From the NCBI GenBank assembly GCA_030147455.1, contig JASKZU010000056.1, positions 1 through 7,258 on the forward strand: a stretch of DNA of 7,258 nt. Direction: 5' to 3'. Below are positions 1-5,736 of this stretch, piece after piece; position 1 is the first letter of the stretch, and the number at the start of each line of letters is the position of its first letter. Made by a program: the position numbers and the translations under genes. The notes beneath the pieces were generated by a model that was given only the letters and a program-made list of their open reading frames with translations, ran no database searches and was not told the DNA's origin. Origin of the DNA: Planococcus sp. (in: firmicutes) (GTDB lineage Bacteria; Bacillota; Bacilli; Bacillales_A; Planococcaceae).

Positions 1-1031
1 TAGTAGGCAAAATCTTCGCCGCCCATTTGAGGCGGGCAGTTGAAAACTTCTGTGACGCCGGGGACGTCTGCAGCGAGGTCGCGCAAAAACTCGGTTTCTT
101 TTTCATGGTTGACGACAGGCGGATAGCCGCGATGGAAAGCAAAATCAATCTGGCTTCCGGTTGTTGCGGCAGTGCCGTCGACGATTCGCTGCATTTCCTG
201 CTCGACCAGGCTGCGCGTATGTTCTGTAAATGATCTGACTGTGCCGTTCAGTTTGGACTGGTCGGCGATAATGTTAAATGGATTTTCAGCCATAAACGAA
301 GCAATTGTCAGAACCGCAGATTCGAGCGGATCGACGCGCCGTGACACCAGGTGCTGCAAGTTGTTGACCAACTGGGCGCCTGCTACAACGGCATCGACCG
401 TTTCATGCGGCATGGCTCCGTGGCCGCCGCGGCCTTGTACAGTAATTTCAAACCGGTCGGCTGCAGCCATAATCGGTCCCGTCCGGTAATCAATGCGCCC
501 AAATGGAGTTGTCGACCATAAGTGGGTGCCGAAAATCACGTCGACGTCGTCGAGCGCTCCGGCATCGATCATTGGCTTCGCCCCGCCTGGTGCAAGTTCT
601 TCGGCATGCTGGTGAATAAGTACATAAGTTCCCGGCAGTTCTTCGGCATGCTGATGAAGAATTTTCCCGAGAACAAGCAGCGTAGCCGTATGGCCGTCGT
701 GGCCGCACGCATGAACGACATTCGGAACAGTCGATTTATAACTTGTGTCTTTTTGATCCTGGATCGGCAAGGCGTCAAAGTCTGCCCGCAGCGCAACGGT
801 TTTTCCAGGTTTTTGCCCGCGAATGGTTGCAACAACGCCATTGCCGCCGACGCCGGCGCGAATTTCCACGCCAAGAGATTCATAGTAATTGCGGATATAC
901 GCCGACGTTTTTGTTTCGTGGAACGACGGTTCGGGATTCATATGAAGGTGGCGGCGAATCTCCACCATTTCGGGATAGGCATTATCAAGTTCGGCAAATA
1001 TCTTCTCGAGCATCCAATCAAATCCTTCCAT
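1..1031 (-). CDS. M20-family amidohydrolase (M20D-type peptidase/deacylase), C-terminus outside the window
   Basis: This is a metal-dependent hydrolase of the M20 amidohydrolase family, which removes acyl groups from N-acyl amino acids or related amides. The exact substrate cannot be read from sequence. The 343 visible residues carry the family signatures in order: RADFDALP (83-89 area), the metal-site motif HACGHDGHTA (107-116), a QHAEE motif at 141-145 where QPAEE is usual and which holds the catalytic Glu, the dimerization-domain motif GRGGHGAMPHE (200-210), and GGEDFAY (337-343) near the C-terminal metal site. Relatives are about 390-400 residues, so some 50 residues lie beyond base 1. 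The frame is open throughout. The ATG at 1031 has only a weak AGAAG site 5 bases upstream. The in-frame ATG at 1013 has AAGGA about 9 bases upstream and is a real alternative. No signal peptide is seen, so it is probably cytoplasmic. Family confidence is high and substrate is unknown. Confidence 0.93.
   Translation of the reverse strand, partial: MEGFDWMLEKIFAELDNAYPEMVEIRRHLHMNPEPSFHETKTSAYIRNYYESLGVEIRAGVGGNGVVATIRGQKPGKTVALRADFDALPIQDQKDTSYKSTVPNVVHACGHDGHTATLLVLGKILHQHAEELPGTYVLIHQHAEELAPGGAKPMIDAGALDDVDVIFGTHLWSTTPFGRIDYRTGPIMAAADRFEITVQGRGGHGAMPHETVDAVVAGAQLVNNLQHLVSRRVDPLESAVLTIASFMAENPFNIIADQSKLNGTVRSFTEHTRSLVEQEMQRIVDGTAATTGSQIDFAFHRGYPPVVNHEKETEFLRDLAADVPGVTEVFNCPPQMGGEDFAY
595..653. 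repeat. 17-base direct repeat inside the amidohydrolase gene
   Basis: AGTTCTTCGGCATGCTG occurs perfectly at 595-611 and 637-653, 42 bases (14 codons) apart and in the same frame. In protein terms HQHAEEL appears twice, at residues 126-132 and 140-146. The second copy is the catalytic motif. The spacing from HDGHTA to the catalytic motif is what I expect for the family, so this looks like convergence or local gene conversion, not an inserted duplication. Confidence 0.8.
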
Positions 1032-1051
1032 AATTTCTTCTTTTATCAGTT

Positions 1052-1061
1052 TAGTTTAACA
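1052..1061 (-). promoter_or_regulatory. Candidate extended -10 promoter of the amidohydrolase gene
   Basis: On the minus strand the sequence reads TGTTAAACTA, an extended -10 (TG, one base, TAAACT) ending 21 bases before the ATG at 1031. No good -35 box is found 16-18 bases upstream, where the exchanger's terminator lies. The same ten bases occur at 6766-6775 in front of the response regulator. The upstream gene ends in a terminator, so this gene needs a promoter here or depends on readthrough. Confidence 0.4.
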
Positions 1062-1065
1062 CAGC

Positions 1066-1095
1066 AAAAAACAGAACGGAAAACCTCCGTTCTGT
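1066..1095 (-). terminator. Rho-independent terminator of the exchanger gene
   Basis: Read on the minus strand, a perfect 10-bp stem (ACAGAACGGA pairing with TCCGTTCTGT, arms 1095-1086 and 1080-1071) encloses a 5-base loop and runs into a T tract at 1071-1066. The first stem base is the last base of the exchanger's TGA stop codon, so translation termination and hairpin directly adjoin. Confidence 0.9.
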
Positions 1096-2090
1096 CAGTA
1101 GGTGAAATTCAAGTATGAAGCGACAAAGTACAGCATCAGCACGATAAAGGATGGCACGCTATAGATGAGCGTCGAAGTGGTTTTCCCGCGAAACAGCGAA
1201 AACATGACCAAGGTACTCATTGCGAGCACGGCAGTAGCCATGATCAAGTTGGCTCCGGAAACTTGTGAGAGAATCGCGCCTTCTGTATAAACAGGATCGG
1301 ACAATGCCAATATGACCATGTTGAAAATGTTGCTCCCAAGTACCGCACCGACCGCCATATTTACGTTGGAAAGCCTCAGCGCAACAAAAACTGAAATCGC
1401 CTCCGGTAAAGAAGTGGCGGCTGCTACAAGAAAGCTTCCGACAAAACTCGAGCCGATGCCAGTGACAACGGCAATTTCATCACCCGTAATCGAAAGGGCA
1501 GTGCCGGCTGCCATAATGATCAATGCAAAAAGCGCAAAGCGGATGCCCGCCTGTTTTGCTGATAAGTGGCCGCTCGGATTGACCGGAGCTGCTGTATTTT
1601 TCTGGGCGTTTTCGAGTGGGGCAACGCCTTGTTTTGGCAGTTTATTGATAATCAACATGCCGACGACATAAGATAATCCGATAATCAGTGCGTCTACGCC
1701 AATGCCGAAGACTGTGATGTCGGTGCGGATCCATAAGGCTATCATAAGCAGCACCGTCAAAAAGATGCCGAGCATCGAAGAATACACATGGTCTCTTGAA
1801 GCGCGTTCAAGCAAGCGCCTTTTGTTCAACAACAAATCAAAACTTGCAAGAATGAATAAATTAAACAGGTTAGAGCCGACCATATTGCCGACTGCAATGT
1901 CTGCATTGCCGATGGCAGCTGCCGAAAAACTGGTGGAAATTTCCGGAAGCGACGTAGCCCCGGCCAAAAGCAACGTGCCGACGAGCATGCCACCCATCGA
2001 TGACTTTTCGCTGATAACATCTGCGTACTGCGAAAGCTTAATGGCAGCAAAAACCGTGACGGCCGCTGCAAGCAAGAAATAAATAAACAC
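1095..2090 (-). CDS. Sodium/calcium exchanger family membrane protein (YrbG type)
   Basis: This is an integral membrane cation antiporter of the Ca2+/cation antiporter (CaCA) superfamily, expected to exchange Na+ (or K+/H+) for Ca2+ across the cytoplasmic membrane. The 331 residues are almost all hydrophobic helices, in the inverted two-half layout of the family. Alpha-1 carries GATSLPE (44-50) and GNMVGSNLFN (68-77). Alpha-2 carries AATSLPE (224-230) and GAVLGSNIFN (248-257). A hydrophilic loop around 150-180 joins the halves. Length fits YrbG-like proteins (about 325). The start is uncertain: GTG at 2090 (MVFIYFLL) lies 11 bases after an AGGGGG site, TTG at 2093 lies 8 after it, and TTG at 2099 is too close to it. 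It follows hmoB by 43 bases with no terminator between, so co-transcription is likely. Ion specificity is inferred from family only. Confidence 0.92.
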   Translation of the reverse strand: MFIYFLLAAAVTVFAAIKLSQYADVISEKSSMGGMLVGTLLLAGATSLPEISTSFSAAAIGNADIAVGNMVGSNLFNLFILASFDLLLNKRRLLERASRDHVYSSMLGIFLTVLLMIALWIRTDITVFGIGVDALIIGLSYVVGMLIINKLPKQGVAPLENAQKNTAAPVNPSGHLSAKQAGIRFALFALIIMAAGTALSITGDEIAVVTGIGSSFVGSFLVAAATSLPEAISVFVALRLSNVNMAVGAVLGSNIFNMVILALSDPVYTEGAILSQVSGANLIMATAVLAMSTLVMFSLFRGKTTSTLIYSVPSFIVLMLYFVASYLNFTY

Positions 2091-2133
2091 CAAACCCAAT
2101 TCCCCCTAACCTAGACGATCAACGTCACAACTG

Positions 2134-2649
2134 CTATTGATCTTGTTCCGGTTTTGCCTTGTATGTCGTTATATACGAAGAGCCTGAGAAGATATTGGCC
2201 CGCGGTGTATCGGAAGCATCTGCCGGCTTATCGGCATGTGCTTTTGCAAACGCCTGGGATTCTTTCCATTTCTCATAAAAAGCAGGAGATTCCCATTCAG
2301 TAAGTACAACATAGGTATCTGAACCCTTAGGGCGCAACACGCGGAATGCTATATAGCCAGGTTCGTTTTCAATGGCGCCTGCACGGTTCTTAAACCGGTG
2401 TTCAAAGACAGGACGCCCCTCATCAGCCACTGGAATGTTGTTCATAACGAAAAATCCTTTTTCGCGGAACTCGCCGGTGCCGTCAACCACTTCATAGCGG
2501 CGCGGTGTTTGAAAAATGGTTTTTCCTTCGGTTTCGTGAAGCAATAATGTCGTATTTTCTCCCTGCATCAGAACCATCGTATCCTGTGCATGTTTTTCAC
2601 GCAGTTTTTTCATGAAATCATAGGTGCCGGTAGTCATGTATAGATTCAT
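2134..2649 (-). CDS. hmoB: Heme-degrading monooxygenase, HmoB type (antibiotic biosynthesis monooxygenase fold)
   Basis: This 171-residue protein matches B. subtilis HmoB (YhgC, about 166 residues), an IsdG-like enzyme that opens the heme ring and releases iron in the cytoplasm. The N-terminal half (about 1-62) is the degenerate first domain. The C-terminal half (about 65-150) is the catalytic ferredoxin-like domain. The IsdG-type Asn-Trp-His set can be placed at N70 or N71 (in FFVMNNIP), W119 (in LTEWES) and H138 (in FAKAHAD), the last being the expected heme-ligand position. An ATG further upstream at 2751 would add 34 residues of non-conserved sequence. AAGGAGG 8 bases before 2649 fixes the start here. 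It is divergent from hemE, as in B. subtilis where yhgC lies close to the hem genes. I see no convincing Fur box and no clear promoter of its own. Confidence 0.9.
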   Translation of the reverse strand: MNLYMTTGTYDFMKKLREKHAQDTMVLMQGENTTLLLHETEGKTIFQTPRRYEVVDGTGEFREKGFFVMNNIPVADEGRPVFEHRFKNRAGAIENEPGYIAFRVLRPKGSDTYVVLTEWESPAFYEKWKESQAFAKAHADKPADASDTPRANIFSGSSYITTYKAKPEQDQ

Positions 2650-2657
2650 CAGAAAAG

Positions 2658-2664
2658 CCTCCTT
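2658..2664 (-). promoter_or_regulatory. Shine-Dalgarno site fixing the hmoB start
   Basis: AAGGAGG on the minus strand lies 8 bases before the ATG at 2649, the ideal spacing. This argues against the longer reading from 2751. Confidence 0.88.
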
Positions 2665-2764
2665 ATTTAATAAGTAGAATTGCGAATATATACCCGACTT
2701 TTCCCGAAAGCTGGTGGCTTGAAACAGGAGTTGACGAAACGGTGAAGGCATTCGGGTCTAATTT

Positions 2765-2793
2765 ATGACAATTGCCTCGTGATTCTATACAAT
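2765..2793 (+). promoter_or_regulatory. Sigma-A-type promoter of the hemE operon
   Basis: ATGACA (2765-2770, five of six to TTGACA) and TACAAT (2788-2793, five of six to TATAAT) are separated by exactly 17 bases. Transcription would start near 2800, leaving a leader of about 70 bases before hemE. No terminator or gene start intervenes, so this probably drives hemE, hemH and the lipoprotein gene. Confidence 0.72.
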
Positions 2794-2832
2794 AAGGAAC
2801 GGAGCGTCTATAGTAATAACGGATAATCACGA
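2777..2832. repeat. 8-base inverted repeat spanning the hemE -10 region
   Basis: TCGTGATT (2777-2784) and AATCACGA (2825-2832) are perfect reverse complements with 40 bases between. The left arm sits between the -35 and -10 boxes, the right arm in the leader just after the predicted start point. The left arm is not transcribed from this promoter, so if functional this would be a DNA operator pair. One such 8-mer pair could occur by chance in a region this size. Confidence 0.3.
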
Positions 2833-2870
2833 ATATACGAAATGCAGAGACTGAAGGGATGAAACGACTC

Positions 2871-3914
2871 ATGACTTTTAACGATACGTATTTGCGCGCT
2901 GCGCGCGGGGAAAAAACGGATCATGTACCGGTTTGGTATATGCGCCAAGCTGGCCGTTCCCAGCCTGAGTACATGAAAATCAAGGAAAAATATTCACTAG
3001 AAGAAATTACCCATCAGCCGGAACTTTGCGCTTATGTAACAAAATTGCCGGTCGACCAGTATAACGTCGACGCTGCGATTCTTTACAAAGACATTGTGAC
3101 ACCGCTTCCGGCCATCGGTGTGGACGTTAAAATCAAAGCGGGCGTCGGCCCGGTCATCAGCAACCCGATCCGCACCAAAGCGGATATCGACCGCCTCGGA
3201 GAAATCAACCCGGAGCAGGACGTGGACTATGTCTTGAAGACGATCAAGCTACTGACAGAAGAGCAATTGAATGTGCCGCTTATCGGTTTTGCCGGAGCTC
3301 CGTTTACGCTGGCCAGCTACATGATCGAAGGAGGCCCGTCCCGCAGCTATAATAAAACAAAAGCCATGATGGTATCCCAGCCTGAAATGTGGTTTGCATT
3401 GATGGATAAACTGGCTGATACGATCATTCCTTATGTAAAAGCACAAATTCACGCAGGCGCCAAAGCAATCCAGATTTTCGACTCGTGGGTTGGCGCTTTG
3501 AATGTAGAAGATTACCGCATCTTTATCAAGCCGGTAATGGACCGCATCTTCAAAGAAATCGGCGAAGAAGGCGTACCGATGACAATATTCGGCGTGGGGG
3601 CAAGCCACTTGGCCAACGAATGGCACGACTTGCCGGTGGACGTCGTCGGCCTGGATTGGCGCTTGCCGGTCGCAGAAGCGCGCGAAAGAGGACTAACAAA
3701 AGCTTTGATGGGCAACTTCGATCCGTCGTATTTATTGGCCGATTGGTCTGTGATTGAAGAGCGCACGAAAAAGATCTTGGATATGGGCATGCAGAACGAT
3801 GGCTATATCTTCAACCTTGGGCACGGCGTATTTCCTGAAGTGCAGCCGGATACGCTAAAACGCTTGACAGCTTTTGTCCATGAATACAGTGCAGCGTACA
3901 AACAACAGAACTAA
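2871..3914 (+). CDS. hemE: Uroporphyrinogen decarboxylase
   Basis: HemE decarboxylates the four acetate side chains of uroporphyrinogen III to give coproporphyrinogen III in the cytoplasm. The 347-residue protein is very close to B. subtilis HemE (about 353). Visible marks are PVWYMRQAGRS (20-30) with the substrate-binding arginines, the conserved Asp in LYKDI (D74), the Tyr in FTLASYMIEGGPS (Y150), and the late His in NLGHGVFP (H318). Start choice: an in-frame ATG at 2859 directly abuts the only Shine-Dalgarno-like sequence (GAAGGG, 2853-2858), which leaves no spacer. The ATG at 2871 lies 12 bases from it and begins MTFNDTYL, matching where homology begins. It heads the heme operon, with hemH 24 bases downstream. 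The only uncertainty is four N-terminal residues. Confidence 0.97.
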   Translation: MTFNDTYLRAARGEKTDHVPVWYMRQAGRSQPEYMKIKEKYSLEEITHQPELCAYVTKLPVDQYNVDAAILYKDIVTPLPAIGVDVKIKAGVGPVISNPIRTKADIDRLGEINPEQDVDYVLKTIKLLTEEQLNVPLIGFAGAPFTLASYMIEGGPSRSYNKTKAMMVSQPEMWFALMDKLADTIIPYVKAQIHAGAKAIQIFDSWVGALNVEDYRIFIKPVMDRIFKEIGEEGVPMTIFGVGASHLANEWHDLPVDVVGLDWRLPVAEARERGLTKALMGNFDPSYLLADWSVIEERTKKILDMGMQNDGYIFNLGHGVFPEVQPDTLKRLTAFVHEYSAAYKQQN

Positions 3915-3926
3915 CAAAATTTTGAC

Positions 3927-3932
3927 GAGGTG
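3927..3932 (+). promoter_or_regulatory. Shine-Dalgarno site fixing the hemH start
   Basis: GAGGTG lies 6 bases before the ATG at 3939. Two in-frame GTG codons upstream (3930 and 3936) lie inside or next to this site and are unlikely to be used. Confidence 0.75.
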
Positions 3933-3938
3933 ATTGTG

Positions 3939-4883
3939 ATGAAAAAGACAATGGGATTATTGGTAATGGCATATGGCACGCCTTATTCGGAAGATGATAT
4001 CGAGCGCTACTATACGCACATCCGCTATGGCCGCAAGCCGAGCGAAGAAGCGTTGCAGGATTTAAAAGACCGCTATAAAGCGATCGGCGGAATTTCGCCG
4101 CTTGCTAAAATTACGAAAGACCAAGCGAACAGCCTATGTGCGCGCTTGAACGAATTGCAGGACGATATCGAGTTCAAAATGTATCTTGGTTTGAAGCATA
4201 TCGAACCATTCGTTGAAGACGGCGTAGAAGAAATGAAAAAAGACGGCATCGAAGAAGCGATTTCGATTGTTCTTGCGCCGCACTTCTCGACATTTTCCGT
4301 TAAATCCTACAACGGCCGCGCAAAAGAAACAGCTGACAAGCTTGGGATCAAGCTGACTTCGGTGGAAAGCTGGTATACAGAGCCGAAATTCATTCAGTTC
4401 TGGAGCGAGAAAGTGAGCGCGGCATTTGCGGAAATGTCCGAAGAAGAACGCGCGAAAGCCTGCTTGATTGTTTCTGCGCACTCGTTGCCGGAAAAAATCA
4501 TCGCAAACGGCGACCCGTACCCGGATCAATTAAAAGAAACAGCTGATTTGATCGCCGAAGCAGCAGGCATAGAAAACTATGAAATCGGCTGGCAAAGCGC
4601 TGGGCAGACGCCGGAGCCTTGGATCGGGCCGGATGTCCAGGACTTGACGCGCGATTTGCACGAACAAAAAGGTTATAACTCATTCGTCTACACACCGGTT
4701 GGGTTTATTACAGACCATTTGGAAGTTTTGTATGACAATGACTATGAGTGCAAAATCGTCTGTGACGAAATTGGCGCCGCATACCGCCGCCCGGAAATGC
4801 CGAACGTGGATCCATTGTTTGTCGACGGGATGGCCAATGTCGTGTTGAATAAATTAAATGAAGAATCAGCCCTTAACCGCTAA
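3939..4883 (+). CDS. hemH: Ferrochelatase (coproporphyrin III ferrochelatase, CpfC/HemH)
   Basis: This enzyme inserts ferrous iron into the porphyrin ring. In Bacillota the physiological substrate is coproporphyrin III, and the product goes to the decarboxylase ChdC/HemQ, not encoded in this window. The 314-residue protein is close to B. subtilis HemH (310). It has the N-terminal VMAYGTP with the axial Tyr at 12, IGGISPLA (49-56), the iron-site His181 in SAHSLPEK, and the partner Glu262 in DHLEVLYDNDYE. The end is short and there is no 2Fe-2S cysteine cluster. Residues Cys175, Cys271 and Cys275 are scattered and do not form one. The gene lies 24 bases after hemE and is followed 40 bases later by a lipoprotein gene, not by hemY. 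It is probably cytosolic or loosely membrane-associated. Identification is firm. Confidence 0.97.
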   Translation: MKKTMGLLVMAYGTPYSEDDIERYYTHIRYGRKPSEEALQDLKDRYKAIGGISPLAKITKDQANSLCARLNELQDDIEFKMYLGLKHIEPFVEDGVEEMKKDGIEEAISIVLAPHFSTFSVKSYNGRAKETADKLGIKLTSVESWYTEPKFIQFWSEKVSAAFAEMSEEERAKACLIVSAHSLPEKIIANGDPYPDQLKETADLIAEAAGIENYEIGWQSAGQTPEPWIGPDVQDLTRDLHEQKGYNSFVYTPVGFITDHLEVLYDNDYECKIVCDEIGAAYRRPEMPNVDPLFVDGMANVVLNKLNEESALNR

Positions 4884-4923
4884 AGGCAATGGAAAGTTGC
4901 AATTTCTGGAGGCGTCACACGCA

Positions 4924-5379
4924 ATGAAAAAATGGACAGGTTTGCTGTTATTGCTGCTGCTCCTGGCGGCATGTTCACAAAAAGATCTTTCTGCAGGAGC
5001 AGGTGAAATGCCTGAGGAAGTGACCGTCGACTTTATAACGGAAGCGTCGGCGCAGCCTGGCGAAGAAGTGGTTCTAGCGGCTGCTGTTGCCCAAGGGACA
5101 CAGCCGGTGGACGATGCAGACGAAGTCGTCTTTGAAGTTTGGCAATCAGGTGCGCGCGACAGCAGTGAAATGCTTGAAGGCACCCATACCGAAGATGGGG
5201 TTTACGAGCACAGCCACCTGTTTGAAGAAGAAGGGCTGTATTTTATCCAAGCACATACAACTGCCCGGCGCATGCATGTTATGCCTAAAATGGAGTTGAC
5301 GGTCGGCGACCCTGATCCCGGTTCGATCGTGCCGGATGACAGCAGCGATACAGATGCCATGAAGCATTTAGGGCATTAA
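4924..5379 (+). CDS. FixH/YtkA-like lipoprotein
   Basis: This is a 151-residue exported lipoprotein of unknown role. The signal peptide is very short: MKKWTG, eight leucines, then the lipobox LAAC with lipidated Cys17. After it comes a single beta-rich domain (about 35-127) that resembles the FixH/YtkA-like family, with the hallmark DGVYEHSH (91-98) and EEEGLYFIQAH (101-111) strands. The mature part has seven histidines (88, 96, 98, 111, 118, 148, 151) and a Met/His stretch MHVMPKM (117-123). This could bind metal such as copper, but that is inference. The tail is Asp/Ser-rich and ends MKHLGH. An in-frame ATG at 4858 would overlap hemH and destroy the signal peptide. The ATG at 4924 follows TGGAGG with 11 bases of spacing. 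It is third in the heme operon, where B. subtilis has hemY. Family call is moderate, lipoprotein call is strong. Confidence 0.87.
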   Translation: MKKWTGLLLLLLLLAACSQKDLSAGAGEMPEEVTVDFITEASAQPGEEVVLAAAVAQGTQPVDDADEVVFEVWQSGARDSSEMLEGTHTEDGVYEHSHLFEEEGLYFIQAHTTARRMHVMPKMELTVGDPDPGSIVPDDSSDTDAMKHLGH

Positions 5380-5413
5380 CAAACAATGTTGCTGTTACTG
5401 ATACAGTTTTCAT

Positions 5414-5452
5414 AAAAGAGCGGCCGGAATTTTTATCCGGCCGCTCTTTTTA
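5414..5452. terminator. Bidirectional terminator between the heme operon and yhfH
   Basis: A perfect 15-bp stem pairs AAAAGAGCGGCCGGA (5414-5428) with TCCGGCCGCTCTTTT (5436-5450) around a 7-base loop. It has T residues on the 3' side and A residues on the 5' side, so it can stop transcription from both strands. It lies 34 bases after the lipoprotein stop and 14 bases after the end of the convergent yhfH. Confidence 0.94.
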
Positions 5453-5466
5453 ATTTAGCAAGTGCA

Positions 5467-5592
5467 TTAAATTTTATTGCAGGACTGGCAATGATTGCCG
5501 TAGCATTCATGCTGCTCCTCAATCTTTTCTCCACATGTGGCGCATTGTTTCGGCGGCAGGTTTTTAAAAAATTCAACTACGTTCTCAATCAT
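5467..5592 (-). CDS. yhfH: YhfH family small zinc-ribbon-like protein
   Basis: This is a 41-residue protein matching the YhfH family, found in Bacillus and relatives, whose function is not known to me. It starts MIENVVEFLKNLPPKQC. Five cysteines are visible. CATC (17-20) and CQSC (35-38) form two CxxC knuckles 14 residues apart, as in a zinc ribbon, with C30 and His residues 28 and 34 between them. An ATG at 5592 has AAGGAG 9 bases upstream, and a good promoter lies behind it. The overlapping plus-strand reading at 5491-5682 has no such support. The gene is convergent with the heme operon, sharing its terminator, and divergent from lplJ. In B. subtilis yhfH also lies near lplJ (yhfJ), so the neighbourhood is conserved. 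Zinc binding is inference. Confidence 0.9.
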   Translation of the reverse strand: MIENVVEFFKNLPPKQCATCGEKIEEQHECYGNHCQSCNKI

Positions 5593-5636
5593 ATTCTCCA
5601 GCTCCTTTTTGTTATAGTACTGTTATTATTATCGTT

Positions 5637-5665
5637 AGTGTATTATAACAGATTGGATTCGTCAA
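5637..5665 (-). promoter_or_regulatory. Candidate sigma-A promoter of yhfH
   Basis: On the minus strand TTGACG (5665-5660, five of six) and TACACT (5642-5637, four of six) are 17 bases apart. The start point would fall near 5630, giving a leader of about 38 bases with the ribosome site at 5607-5602. A better-looking TATAAT overlaps the spacer but has only 12 bases to the -35, so I prefer the 17-base pair. Confidence 0.6.
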
Positions 5666-5697
5666 CCGTAAACAGTGATTAATTTTGTAAAGTTCGT

Positions 5698-5703
5698 TAA
5701 AAT
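5698..5703 (+). promoter_or_regulatory. Weak candidate -10 box of lplJ
   Basis: TAAAAT (five of six) lies 33 bases before the lplJ start. No convincing -35 is found 16-18 bases upstream. lplJ needs a promoter in this divergent region because the gene to its left faces away. Confidence 0.35.
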
Positions 5704-5736
5704 GAAATCAACCGATCAGTAAAAAGGAGAGAGACT

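Noticed and set aside
1..1031. Possible frameshift in the amidohydrolase
   Set aside because: Careful recounting from the ATG at 1031 gives one uninterrupted frame of 343 codons through all family motifs to the window edge.
522..1118. Long plus-strand open frame opposite the amidohydrolase
   Set aside because: It lies antisense to a gene with complete family motifs, has no ribosome site, and its translation resembles no family I know.
2650..2751. N-terminal extension of hmoB from an ATG at 2751
   Set aside because: An ideal AAGGAGG 8 bases before the ATG at 2649 and the known length of HmoB favour the shorter protein.
2683..2837. Direct repeat CGAATATA at 2683-2690 and 2830-2837
   Set aside because: Eight AT-rich bases repeated within 150 are expected by chance and fit no known operator.
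4858..4923. Upstream start of the lipoprotein overlapping the end of hemH
   Set aside because: No ribosome site precedes it, and it would bury the signal peptide and lipobox behind 22 polar residues.
5491..5682. Plus-strand frame encoding a hydrophobic 63-residue peptide
   Set aside because: It is antisense to yhfH and its promoter, has no ribosome site, and its hydrophobicity comes from reading the complementary strand of an AT-rich stretch.
5681..5705. Imperfect palindrome ATTTTGTAA/TTAAAAT over the lplJ -10
   Set aside because: It needs a bulge to pair and is simple AT-rich sequence; not enough to call an operator.
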